A stretch of DNA of 19,512 nt, taken from assembly GCA_964584905.1 (NCBI GenBank), contig CAZPCC010000025.1:1-19512 (forward strand), written 5' to 3'. The notes below the pieces were generated by a model. That model made no database searches. It was not told the origin of the DNA and worked only from the letters and a program-made list of their open reading frames with translations. This document shows, piece after piece, positions 1-7,359 of the stretch (its first letter is position 1; the number at the start of each line of letters is the position of its first letter). The translations under genes were made by a program, and so were the position numbers. The stretch comes from JALZIF01 sp964584905. Lineage in GTDB: Bacteria > Gemmatimonadota > Gemmatimonadetes > Gemmatimonadales > Gemmatimonadaceae.

Positions 1-1209
1 CTGCGCCAGACACTCGATTCCGCGCGCTCGGTAGCCGAACGGCTGCAGGGGCGGAATCCGCTGCAGCTCGGAATTGGCGGAACGCGTCAGGCGATCACCG
101 ACGTGCGGCGCACGCTGACCGAGCTTCAGGCCGCGCGGGGCCGCGTGGAAGAGCTGGAGCGCTCCACACGATCCGGGCTCGAGCTGTTGGCCTCGGGGGT
201 ACGGGAGGTGGACGACGCGCGCGAGGTGGACTTCGCGTTCGCTCGCGGTCTTCTAAAGCTGCCGACGTTCGCCGCACCGGACATTGGGAACGCCGTCTTC
301 GGACAGGTGACGATCGATCGCTTTCAGCAACTCGTCTACTGGAGCGAGTTGGCGCAAGACTACCTTCCGCCCGGGCTCGATCCGAGGCGCAAACCGGGCC
401 CGCAGCGGGCGCGGGCGGCCGGGACGACCGTGCGGTTTGTGCAGGAGCGTTCGTATCCCTCCTTTCTGCTGCGGCGCGGCGATCTGGACCTCACGATCTC
501 GGGGGAGGGCGCGACCAGCGGGACCTATCGAGTGGGGATCGCCAACCTGACGACGGCTCCGGAGGTCATTGGTCAGCCGATGCAGTTCGCCGTATCGCGC
601 ATCGGTGGCGGATCCGGGATGTCGCTGCGTGGCGGCGGAGTGATGGATCATCTGGGCGGACGCATGCGTGATTCGATGGCGATCGGTGCCACTGGCGTGT
701 CGCTCCCATCATTCGATATTCCCGGCCTGCCGTTACGTGCCGAGCTCGGCCGCGGCACGTCGCGCCTGATGTTCGACCGGACCGGGGATCAGATTCGCGG
801 CAGCTGGAACATTCGTGCGGCAGATGTGGGATGGTCGCCTGACGAGCAGGGTCGCGTGCTCAACCGACTGGAGGAACTGGCTGTACGCGTGATCTCCGGC
901 CTCGACGATATCGAGCTGAGCGCCTCGGTGAGCGGTACCATGCAGGCGCCGGCGCTCAGCGTGCGCTCCAACCTGGACCGTGTGCTCGCCGCCCGCGTGC
1001 GCGAAGTGCTGGGCGAAGAAATCGCCCGCGCCGAACGAGAGGCACGTGCGCATGTCGAGCGGATCGTCCGCGAGCGAGCGGCGCCCATACAGGCTGAGGC
1101 GCAGCGCATTCGCACGGAAACGGAGCAGCAGATCGCGGATGCCCGCGCACGGCTCGACACCGCTCGCGCGGAGCTGGAGGGGAGGCTGCGGACCCTGGGT
1201 GTGCGGTAG
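1..1209 (+). CDS. TIGR03545-like uncharacterised protein, 5'-truncated by the window edge
   Basis: The frame is open from base 1 to a TAG stop at 1207-1209, giving 402 visible codons; the true start lies left of the window, so the GTG at 103 is probably internal. The visible part begins with a charged, heptad-like helical stretch (about residues 25-65). A middle region follows with a leucine/proline-rich patch (LLKLPTFAAPDIGNAVFG) and a YPSFLLRRGDL segment that resemble TIGR03545 proteins as I remember them. Next come beta-rich AsmA/TamB-like segments, and the end is a long Arg/Glu/Ala-rich coiled coil (about 330-400). TIGR03545 has no established function; the beta-rich part and coiled coil suggest an envelope protein. 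It converges on the acpS operon across a repeat-rich gap. The family call rests on remembered motifs and is moderate; that it is a real gene is much surer. Confidence 0.6.
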   Translation: MRQTLDSARSVAERLQGRNPLQLGIGGTRQAITDVRRTLTELQAARGRVEELERSTRSGLELLASGVREVDDAREVDFAFARGLLKLPTFAAPDIGNAVFGQVTIDRFQQLVYWSELAQDYLPPGLDPRRKPGPQRARAAGTTVRFVQERSYPSFLLRRGDLDLTISGEGATSGTYRVGIANLTTAPEVIGQPMQFAVSRIGGGSGMSLRGGGVMDHLGGRMRDSMAIGATGVSLPSFDIPGLPLRAELGRGTSRLMFDRTGDQIRGSWNIRAADVGWSPDEQGRVLNRLEELAVRVISGLDDIELSASVSGTMQAPALSVRSNLDRVLAARVREVLGEEIARAEREARAHVERIVRERAAPIQAEAQRIRTETEQQIADARARLDTARAELEGRLRTLGVR

Positions 1210-1310
1210 GGAGAAGTGCGAAGCGACGAGCGACGAGCGACGAGGGGCGAACCGCGAACTTCGCACTTCGCACTTCGCACTTCGCACTTCGCACTTCGCA
1301 ATCCTGCACG
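1210..1310. repeat. Intergenic repeat cluster: TTCGCAC x5.9, GCGACGA x3, inverted arm
   Basis: The 101 bases between the convergent genes are almost all short repeats. Five full TTCGCAC heptamers and a sixth 6-base copy run in tandem from 1260 to 1300. Three tandem GCGACGA copies lie at 1223-1243. A single GAAGTGCGAA at 1213-1222 is the exact reverse complement of TTCGCACTTC, which recurs within the tandem array, so either transcript could form a 10-bp stem with a choice of partners. There is no T-run after the stem, so it is not a standard intrinsic terminator, although its position between two 3' ends suits a bidirectional terminator or an mRNA-end stabiliser. It is too short and lacks spacers for a CRISPR array. 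Confidence 0.9.
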
Positions 1311-1691
1311 CTAGCGTTCGAGCACAACCACCGCCGCCGCCATGTCAACCGCGTGCGTAATGGTGAGCCAGGCCGCGCTCACGCCTAACTCGCCGGCGCA
1401 GGTTGCAGCCAGGCGGTGAAAGACCAGCCGCGGTGCCCGGCCGCCGCCGGCAACCACCTCCATGTCTCGCCACCCGACGCCGCGGCCGGCGGCGTGGGTC
1501 GCCAGCGCCTTGAATGCGGCTTCCTTCGCCGCAATCCGTGCGGCGTAATGCCGCGCAGGGTCCTGATGCGATTCAGCATAGGAGCGCTCGCCGTCGGTGA
1601 ACAGCCGGCGCAGCGCGTGATCGCCATGCCGCTCGATAAGTCGGCGCACGCGCGCGATCTCGATCATGTCCAGTCCCACCCCGAGGATCAT
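1311..1691 (-). CDS. acpS: Holo-[acyl-carrier-protein] synthase AcpS
   Basis: A 126-residue protein, the usual AcpS length. AcpS transfers 4'-phosphopantetheine from CoA to a serine of apo-ACP in the cytoplasm, activating it for fatty-acid synthesis. The N-terminus GVGLDMIEIARV holds the metal-binding Asp8, and ARIAAKEAAFKAL (about 51-63) holds the KEA signature with Glu57, the second metal ligand. The C-terminus ends in the typical short hydrophobic beta strand (AAAVVVLER). The ATG at 1691 is chosen because the family starts exactly there and because it overlaps the stop of the upstream peptidase gene as ATGA; a G-rich stretch a few bases upstream can act as ribosome-binding site. It is the last gene of a minus-strand operon and converges on the TIGR03545-like gene. 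No other fatty-acid gene is in view. Confidence 0.95.
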   Translation of the reverse strand: MILGVGLDMIEIARVRRLIERHGDHALRRLFTDGERSYAESHQDPARHYAARIAAKEAAFKALATHAAGRGVGWRDMEVVAGGGRAPRLVFHRLAATCAGELGVSAAWLTITHAVDMAAAVVVLER

Positions 1692-4600
1692 TGCTGTCCC
1701 CCGTTCCGCAGAACGAACAGCTTGCCGCGCGCCTCGCGGCCGTCTGCGTTCAGCACGACGAAATACACTCCATTCGCCACGCCGTCCCGGTCGAGCAGCC
1801 AGGTAACCGTCGTGGCCAGCGGTGCGACGCGCTCGCGCCAGACTTCCCGGCCGGCGGCATCGTAAGCTGCCGCGTGTCCGCCCGCATCTCCGAACGGCCA
1901 CGCGAACCGGACCTCGGCTCCGCGCACCGGATTTTCCGATGGCAGCACGAGTGCGGGCCCGCTGGCGGCGAGCGCAGGGCCGGCGCTCCGCCTTACGAGC
2001 ATTACCTCCTCCACCCACCAGGCAGGGATGTCGCCGGAAAACATCGCGGCGAATTCGAGCAGGATCGTGCGGCCCGCCTCGCCCACGATGTCCGCCCGTT
2101 CGGGGTAGTAGACCGGCGCGATGCCGGCGACCACCCCTACGACACGCCACGTCATCCCGTCATCGTTGCTGACCCTGATCTCCCCGTGGGGATCGATGTC
2201 GAATCCGTCGCCGAAATAGCGGGTCCAATAGAGCACCGTCACTGTATCGGCGCCTGCCGGTACATCTATCGGCGGGGAACGGAGAGTTCCACGGACCGCC
2301 GCCCACGCACTCGATCCGGCCAGCGCTGGCCCTTCCGGCGCCCATCCCGATGCGGACCACGCCGCGTCGTCAGGCTCGGCGCCGGTCGCTGCAAGTACAT
2401 CGTAACGTAGCGTATGTGCTCCCACTTCGACCGCCGCACGCGCCGGACGGGCGATGCGCGGAGACACCAGTCGCCGCATGTGGACGGCGCGTGCGGTCGC
2501 GGTATCCGGCATGAGTGGAACTCCCGCCGGCTCGCGAACCGCCGTTTGGGCGAGCATACCTAACGGCACGCGCAGACGGATGACCGGCGACAGTGACTCG
2601 AGTTCGATCTCGCGGACCGGAAGGCCACTCGCAACCGGCGTCGCATGCAGGGGATCGGCGGCGGCATCGAGCACGTCGAGCGCGAACGGCAGGTTGTCCA
2701 GGAACAGCCGCTGGAGCTTCGCCTCGTCGTCAGGAAAATCGAAGCCATAGAAGACGTTCCCTTCCCAGCCGCTGGAAAGCTCGGGAGTGAAGGGCAATAC
2801 ACCCCGGTCTCCGTACGCCCAATCGGTATAGTCGCCGTTGGTGGTGTACAGATTCCATGCTGGCGCCGGATGATAGTGGTCGCGATCCGAGCCGGGCAGC
2901 CGGTCGATCACGGCGGGGTGCACGTCGGTACCGGCGAGTGCACGAAAGATCGACAGATCGTCAGGCAGGAGCCCGAAGGCGTAGCCCCACGGATAGAGGA
3001 CCTGCCCGGTGAATGTGTGATAACTCACCGCCAGCACAGGCGGATGCTCCACATGGAACGCGGCGATTGCCTGAGTCTCCGGCTCCGAGTGCGGACCGGT
3101 TCCGCGATACACCTCGGAGGTGGGCACCGGCGACGAGCCCTGGTCGTCGTTTCCCCATCTGTATGCATGGTTCCGATTGAGATCGACCCCCACCGAGCCG
3201 TTTGCGTTCAGCCGCCGGTTCTTGCGCCAGAACCGATCCGTGGTGTGCGTGAACTGGTATCCATCCGGATTCGCTACCGGAACGATCCAGATGTCCCGCC
3301 GCATGACGAGAGAGTCGGTGCGGGCGTCGGGCGGTTGTGCCGCCAGGTGGCGGATCAACCTCAGCGCCATCTCGGTCGCCGCCCACTCCCGCGCGTGGTA
3401 GGTTGCGAGGAACAGCACATTGGGGCGCGACGGAGAATCGTCAGGCGCACCGATCTTGACGACGAGCAACGGACGTCCCTCGATGGATGTGCCAATGGTA
3501 TCGAGATGGACGATCGGGTTCGCCGAGGAGAGCGAGTCGAGCCACACGGCAATGCCGCGGTGCGGATCGTCGAAGGACCGGTAGACCGTCGTCATGGCGC
3601 CGGCCTGCAACGCCATCCGATCGTGTATCGCCCGCGCCACCGGCGTCTCGATCTCGCTGACCAGCGCGCCCGCTCCTGCCAGCCGCGCCGCCTCGCTGTC
3701 GTCCGCCACGACGATGACGAACCCTGGCCGGCTGCTCACCACGTCAAAGCCGTCACGGCGCAGCTCCGCGGCGGATCTTCCCTCGACCCGTAGCTGGCGG
3801 TGCTGGGCAAACATCGCCGACGGGAGCGCGACGGCCGCGAGCAAGACGCCTAACCGCGTCCACCGCCGCCATCGGGCGGGCGGGTCGTGCGCACCGGCGA
3901 GCGCGAGGCGCACCGCCGGCCAGCATGCATCGGCCGCGGCGAAGGTGGCTCGTGCCGCGTCGGTCCACCGACGCCACGCGGCGAGCCGCCGGTCATCGTC
4001 CGCCCGCTGAAACGATGCCGCGGCCACGGCGAGCGAATCCAGGGCGGCCAGCAGCGGGACAGTGGAGTCTTCCAGCGCTGCGTCGAGGGCCCGTCGCTCC
4101 GCGCCCGCCCGCGGAACGCGCGTCACAGCCAGGACACTGACCGCACTCGCCAGCTCGCGACGCAGCAACGCCGCGTCCAGCGCCTGGATGCGGCCGCGCG
4201 GATCGGCCGCGCGCATGGCGCGCCGGCGACCCGCCAGCAGCGGAGCGAACAGCGTTCCCTGCGCCACGTCGGCCTTGGCGCGCGCCGAACCTAACGTGCG
4301 AAGGCCGCGGGTGAGCTCGGGCAGCACGCAGGCGTGAGCTGTCAGCGACCCGACGAATGCGGCCGGACCCGCCGACACGCTGAGGGAAACCGAATCGCCG
4401 CCACTCACCGCCAGCGCGATCTCGTCACCGTCCAGCGACCAGCCCTCCAGACGTCCGTACGGCAGCCGCAGCTCGCCCGCATCCATGACCATCGCCAACC
4501 CGCGCTCGCCAAGCCGCACGGTCACCCCTCCGCGAACCTGCCGCCCGCGCACCGTTCCCGCGACCTGACCCGCGAATTCCGCAATGCGCTCGTCAGGCAC
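1688..4600 (-). CDS. M14 zinc carboxypeptidase with extra N-terminal module and C-terminal sorting-like domain
   Basis: This 970-residue frame starts at GTG 4600 and overlaps the CYTH gene by 8 bases. Residues 1-245 are a non-secretory-looking Arg/Ala-rich module I do not recognise. A basic patch and hydrophobic segment (RWRRWTR then LGVLLAAVALPSAMFA, 250-265) look like a signal peptide ending in an A-x-A-like site before Gln266. The M14 carboxypeptidase domain follows: HARE (zinc ligands His402, Glu405), NPDGY (about 443), DLNRN (about 472), SYHTF (third zinc ligand His528) and FTPELSSG (catalytic Glu607). After beta-sandwich regions, the last ~85 residues (NPVRG, AYDAAGREVWR, VANGVYFVVL, KLFVLR) resemble FlgD-Ig or type IX secretion C-terminal domains. 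The peptidase is therefore expected to be exported. An internal in-frame GTG at 3913 (Val230) would give a conventional secreted M14 enzyme, but no Shine-Dalgarno precedes it, so the fused form is listed. Confidence 0.85.
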   Translation of the reverse strand: MPDERIAEFAGQVAGTVRGRQVRGGVTVRLGERGLAMVMDAGELRLPYGRLEGWSLDGDEIALAVSGGDSVSLSVSAGPAAFVGSLTAHACVLPELTRGLRTLGSARAKADVAQGTLFAPLLAGRRRAMRAADPRGRIQALDAALLRRELASAVSVLAVTRVPRAGAERRALDAALEDSTVPLLAALDSLAVAAASFQRADDDRRLAAWRRWTDAARATFAAADACWPAVRLALAGAHDPPARWRRWTRLGVLLAAVALPSAMFAQHRQLRVEGRSAAELRRDGFDVVSSRPGFVIVVADDSEAARLAGAGALVSEIETPVARAIHDRMALQAGAMTTVYRSFDDPHRGIAVWLDSLSSANPIVHLDTIGTSIEGRPLLVVKIGAPDDSPSRPNVLFLATYHAREWAATEMALRLIRHLAAQPPDARTDSLVMRRDIWIVPVANPDGYQFTHTTDRFWRKNRRLNANGSVGVDLNRNHAYRWGNDDQGSSPVPTSEVYRGTGPHSEPETQAIAAFHVEHPPVLAVSYHTFTGQVLYPWGYAFGLLPDDLSIFRALAGTDVHPAVIDRLPGSDRDHYHPAPAWNLYTTNGDYTDWAYGDRGVLPFTPELSSGWEGNVFYGFDFPDDEAKLQRLFLDNLPFALDVLDAAADPLHATPVASGLPVREIELESLSPVIRLRVPLGMLAQTAVREPAGVPLMPDTATARAVHMRRLVSPRIARPARAAVEVGAHTLRYDVLAATGAEPDDAAWSASGWAPEGPALAGSSAWAAVRGTLRSPPIDVPAGADTVTVLYWTRYFGDGFDIDPHGEIRVSNDDGMTWRVVGVVAGIAPVYYPERADIVGEAGRTILLEFAAMFSGDIPAWWVEEVMLVRRSAGPALAASGPALVLPSENPVRGAEVRFAWPFGDAGGHAAAYDAAGREVWRERVAPLATTVTWLLDRDGVANGVYFVVLNADGREARGKLFVLRNGGQQ

Positions 4601-5207
4601 GGCTGCGATCCTGCGAAATTCCTTCCATCAGTTCGGCGTCGCTGACCGCGGCCGCGATGCCGGTGCGCTCTTCGAACAGCGCCATGAACGTCGCCAGTGA
4701 CGCGGCGGTAAACCCCTCCCGCGACATACCGGTTGCCAGGATCGCCGCCTCGATGGCCTCCGGTGTCCCTTCGACCTCCACCAGGTCATACATTCGAGGA
4801 TAGCGCTCGAGCCTTATCATCGCTCCATGCAGCGTGAGCTGAACAATGACCCGATCGATCGCCAGCGCTACCTGATATCCGAGCTGCTCGAGTATCACCG
4901 CCAGCGCACCCGGATCACCGATCGGGGTGGAGCGCTCCTCGCGCACCTTGTAATCCCCGCGCCTTTCGGTCGCGCCCTTGAAATCCAGGGAGGAGCGCAC
5001 CACGGTGCCGTTCAGGTCGCGATAGGCACGGAGCCGGAGCACATGGTCCCGGGCGAGAAGATCGAACGACTTTGTGTCGTAGCGCCGATCCTCCAACCGG
5101 CCTTCGAACTCGAGAGCCGCGCCTTGCGCGCGCAACCTCTCCAGCAGCACGTCCCAATCGAAGACTATGGCCTTGAGCTCCCACTCAGCGTGGTCCTTGG
5201 TGGTCAT
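4593..5207 (-). CDS. CYTH domain protein (class IV adenylate cyclase / triphosphatase superfamily)
   Basis: The 204-residue product starts with the defining CYTH signature ExExK, seen as E8-W-E10-L-K12. Alternating charged strands typical of the CYTH tunnel fold follow: LRLRAY, LDFKGA, YKVREERS and, near the end, YDLVEVEG. CYTH enzymes bind a triphosphate in a metal-containing tunnel and act as inorganic, thiamine or RNA triphosphatases, or more rarely as class IV adenylate cyclases. All tunnel elements seem intact here, but substrate cannot be read from sequence alone. It is probably cytoplasmic, with no signal peptide or membrane segment. Its ATG (5207) lies 6 bases after the HAD phosphatase stop, and its TGA lies inside the start of the M14 gene, so it is translated within the operon. 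Pairing with a HAD phosphatase is suggestive of phosphate-ester metabolism but no more than that. Confidence 0.85.
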   Translation of the reverse strand: MTTKDHAEWELKAIVFDWDVLLERLRAQGAALEFEGRLEDRRYDTKSFDLLARDHVLRLRAYRDLNGTVVRSSLDFKGATERRGDYKVREERSTPIGDPGALAVILEQLGYQVALAIDRVIVQLTLHGAMIRLERYPRMYDLVEVEGTPEAIEAAILATGMSREGFTAASLATFMALFEERTGIAAAVSDAELMEGISQDRSRA

Positions 5208-5213
5208 GGCGCG

Positions 5214-5906
5214 TCAGGCAGATAGTATGGCCTGAACGACCGCTTCGGTGTTGGCGAGATCCTCGAACACAGCCGATGGGGAATACCGCGCGAGATCCGT
5301 CACCGAGTACCGGCCGGTCGCGACCGCCACCGCGCGTGCTCCTATCTCGCGGCCGCAGTCGATGTCAGCCGGAGTGTCGCCGATGATGACGATTCGGTCT
5401 CCGGAGATGTCCAGGCCAAGCACTTCCCGCGCTCGCTGCCTTGCGACGGCGGGAAGGTGCGGCCGGTGCTCGGCATCGGATCCGAATGCGTTCACCCTGA
5501 ACCGATTGATGTCCAGTCCCACCGCCGCAAGCTTGAGCGCGGCGCCCCTCTCCAGGTTCCCCGTCAGCAGGCCGAGTATGACATCGTCGCGCATCTCCAG
5601 CGCCGCCAGTACTTCAATCACTCCCGCGCACAACGTTGGCCGGCGAGTGCCGTCCGCCAACTCCTGCTCCAGCCGCTCGAGGTAGAGCTCGAGCAGAAGC
5701 GGAAGCCGCTCGTCGATGTGGGCATCGGCATGGCCAAGCTCGCGCATCAACTCGCGTACTATCTGCCGATCCGTCTTGCCATCGAAGCGGTACTTCGGCT
5801 CGCCTGACGAGCCGAAAACCTCCACCAGCGCCGTTTCCATCGCCCGGCGTCCCATCCCATCGCTCCACAGGATGGTGCCATCGATGTCGAACAGTGCGAG
5901 TCTCAC
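5214..5906 (-). CDS. HAD-family hydrolase, phosphoglycolate-phosphatase-like
   Basis: A 230-residue HAD phosphatase with all four motifs: FDIDGT (nucleophile Asp7, Asp9), LLTGN (Thr115), an RP-type motif III near 148, and IIGDTPADID (Asp177, Asp181). The helical insert between motifs I and II (about 15-90) is a C1 cap, as in phosphoglycolate and pyrophosphate phosphatases. These enzymes remove phosphate from small metabolites through a phospho-aspartate; the exact substrate is not known. The frame extends upstream to 5954, but the GTG at 5906 is preferred: it overlaps the transporter stop as GTGA, and it puts the DxDGT motif at residue 7, where the family has it. The extra upstream residues (Arg/His-rich) are simply shadow of the transporter gene. 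Confidence 0.88.
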   Translation of the reverse strand: MRLALFDIDGTILWSDGMGRRAMETALVEVFGSSGEPKYRFDGKTDRQIVRELMRELGHADAHIDERLPLLLELYLERLEQELADGTRRPTLCAGVIEVLAALEMRDDVILGLLTGNLERGAALKLAAVGLDINRFRVNAFGSDAEHRPHLPAVARQRAREVLGLDISGDRIVIIGDTPADIDCGREIGARAVAVATGRYSVTDLARYSPSAVFEDLANTEAVVQAILSA

Positions 5907-6862
5907 GAGCGCGTAAGGAGCACGCCGGCGATGATTGCCCCGGTGCCGCCCCACTGGAAGGCGGTAGGCACCTCATTCAACGCCCACCAGGCAACGAGCA
6001 GGGCAATTACCGGCTGAAGATTTACATACATGGCCGTTCGCGTAGGACCCAGCACGCGCACGCCGCGCAACCAGAACAGACCCGCTACCGCGAGCGCCCC
6101 GAATCCACTGTACGCCAGGGCGAGCCAGAGGCCGGCAGGCATCGCGCCCCAGGATACCGACGACAGCGATGGCGATGCCACGACCAGGAGCGGAATCAAA
6201 CCACCCAACATGGTGACGGAACCGAGCTGCGCCGCGCCGATGCGGTTCGCATACGGCTTTAGAAGAACTGAAAAAACTGCCCAGCACAGGGCCCCGGCAA
6301 GCACCAGCATGTTTCCCAGAAAGGTGGTGGAGCCTGACGACGATGCCGGCGTGCCTGCCGTCACCAGCGCGATGCCGGCCAGCGAAAGGCCGATGCCGCA
6401 CCATCCACGTACGCTTACCCGTTCGACTCCCAGTATCCGCCCGATCAAAGCGACGAACGCCGGTCCGGCGGCGAGAATGAGCGCCACTGTTCCGGCTCGT
6501 GTCCGCGATATGCCTTCGATGAACAGGATCTGATACAGCCCATTGCCGAGAAGGCCGAGCACGAACAGCGCACGCGCATCACGCCACGAGAGGCGCAGAC
6601 CGCCGCGCGCCCACACCAGCACGCCGAGCGTCAGCACCGCGATGGTCATGCGAATGCCGTTGAATGCCAGCGGCGCCAGCTGTGTCGTGCCGTACTTGAC
6701 GACGCTGAAGTTCACGCCCCAGATGATGCTCATCCCCAGCAGCATCAGGTCCGTCGAGGAAACGGCGACATGTTTGGGACCGCCTGGTCCGGCCAACGAG
6801 CGAACCGGCGTGTCGCTCGGATCCGCGAAGCCGGGCGCGACCGCGCCGTTGCGTGAAACCAT
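5903..6862 (-). CDS. EamA/DMT-family transporter (RhaT-like exporter)
   Basis: A 319-residue inner-membrane protein with about ten hydrophobic helices arranged as two EamA repeats (about residues 38-170 and 183-318). The first repeat opens with LLGMSIIWGVNFSVVKYG and the second with LAGALCWAVFSVLLKPYA, both typical of drug/metabolite transporters. Such proteins usually export amino acids or other small metabolites by proton exchange; substrate is unknown here. The first ~35 residues are polar and rich in Gly, Pro and Ala, unlike the helical core, so a later start might be suspected. The ATG at 6862 is kept because a -10-like TAGCTT sits exactly 6 bases before it, mirrored before the divergent gene. 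It is the first gene of the minus-strand operon that ends with acpS. Confidence 0.9.
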   Translation of the reverse strand: MVSRNGAVAPGFADPSDTPVRSLAGPGGPKHVAVSSTDLMLLGMSIIWGVNFSVVKYGTTQLAPLAFNGIRMTIAVLTLGVLVWARGGLRLSWRDARALFVLGLLGNGLYQILFIEGISRTRAGTVALILAAGPAFVALIGRILGVERVSVRGWCGIGLSLAGIALVTAGTPASSSGSTTFLGNMLVLAGALCWAVFSVLLKPYANRIGAAQLGSVTMLGGLIPLLVVASPSLSSVSWGAMPAGLWLALAYSGFGALAVAGLFWLRGVRVLGPTRTAMYVNLQPVIALLVAWWALNEVPTAFQWGGTGAIIAGVLLTRS

Positions 6863-6868
6863 CCGGGA

Positions 6869-6874
6869 AAGCTA
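6869..6874 (-). promoter_or_regulatory. Candidate -10 element of a leaderless promoter for the EamA operon
   Basis: Read on the minus strand, CCTAGCTT (6876 to 6869) is followed by TCCCGG and then the ATG at 6862. The hexamer TAGCTT fits the TAnnnT pattern of a housekeeping -10 box, and with 6 bases to the ATG the first transcribed base would be the A of the start codon or very near it. I see no clear -35 hexamer 17-18 bases further upstream. The same octamer at the same distance precedes the divergent gene, which is the main support. Confidence 0.5.
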
Positions 6875-6924
6875 GGCCGCGCACGCAATGTTGGGGAGCG
6901 CTGGCACGGATGCTTGCGCGACCC

Positions 6925-6930
6925 TAGCTT
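6925..6930 (+). promoter_or_regulatory. Candidate -10 element of a leaderless promoter for the DUF6941 gene
   Basis: CCTAGCTT (6923-6930) is followed by GCGGTC and the ATG at 6937, so the TAnnnT-type hexamer TAGCTT sits at -12 to -7 of the start codon. A weak -35 candidate, CTGGCA (6901-6906, four of six matches to TTGACA), lies 18 bases upstream. No Shine-Dalgarno fits between the element and the ATG, which agrees with a leaderless transcript. Confidence 0.5.
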
Positions 6931-6936
6931 GCGGTC

Positions 6937-7359
6937 ATGAATGTCACCTTCGCCCTATTCGCCGACGCGGCGAACCTCTCCCAGGAAGGGAAGCTGAACA
7001 TCCTCGGCGTATTCGACGCCGTGCAGGTTGCCACGCTCCCCACGGTACACCCGCGGGCTCATCTGGTCGTGCACTTGAAGGGGTCACCGCATGACGCAGG
7101 AGCGCACTCGGTCACGCTGCGCTGGCTCAATCCCGAATCGCAGGAAATGTGGTCCACGGTTGGCGAGCTGAACGTGGGACCGCCGCCCCCCGGAGTCACG
7201 GAGATGGACATGCCGCTCATCGCGGCCCTCGACCTGCCGATAGACCGCGCCGGCACATACACCATGGCCATTGCGGTCGATGATCAGGCGGTTGTGCAGG
7301 TTCCACTGCACGTTCGCAGTGGGGTCGCCACCATGCGCCCCGCGGGGCTGGTCAGCTAG
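6937..7359 (+). CDS. DUF6941 family protein
   Basis: A 140-residue soluble protein with no signal peptide or membrane segment. The opening, NVTFALFADAANLSQEGKLNILGVFD, is the typical start of DUF6941 proteins, which begin with a strand, a short helix and a GKLNILGVFD-like motif; the rest is a predicted beta sandwich with a proline run (GPPPPGVTEMD, about 86-96). The family has no known function and is found in several phyla as a stand-alone cytoplasmic protein. It is the only complete plus-strand gene, transcribed alone from the divergent gap. Its TAG stop shares the palindrome CTAG with the stop of the convergent NlpC/P60 gene. The start is supported by the -10-like element 6 bases upstream. 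Confidence 0.8.
   Translation: MNVTFALFADAANLSQEGKLNILGVFDAVQVATLPTVHPRAHLVVHLKGSPHDAGAHSVTLRWLNPESQEMWSTVGELNVGPPPPGVTEMDMPLIAALDLPIDRAGTYTMAIAVDDQAVVQVPLHVRSGVATMRPAGLVS
7356..7359. other. CTAG palindrome encoding the stop codons of two convergent genes
   Basis: Bases 7357-7359 (TAG) end the DUF6941 gene on the plus strand; bases 7358-7356 read TAG on the minus strand and end the NlpC/P60 gene. The two coding regions overlap by 4 bases, leaving no room for a terminator between them, so transcripts from the two sides must overlap at their 3' ends. Confidence 0.95.

Noticed and set aside
1260..1300. Tandem repeat as a CRISPR array
   Set aside because: Unit is only 7 bases with no spacers, and no cas genes are nearby.
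1210..1310. Rho-independent terminator between the convergent genes
   Set aside because: An inverted repeat exists, but the loop is long and no T-run follows on either strand.
2645..3793. A 382-codon plus-strand open frame antisense to the M14 peptidase
   Set aside because: Composition is Arg/Val/Gly-rich without motifs; the minus strand carries all M14 catalytic residues in order.
6902..6917. Sigma-54-like element TGGCACG-N5-TTGC before the DUF6941 gene
   Set aside because: The spacing between the GG and GC elements is 11 bases instead of the strict 10, and the -10-like TAGCTT nearer the ATG explains the region better.
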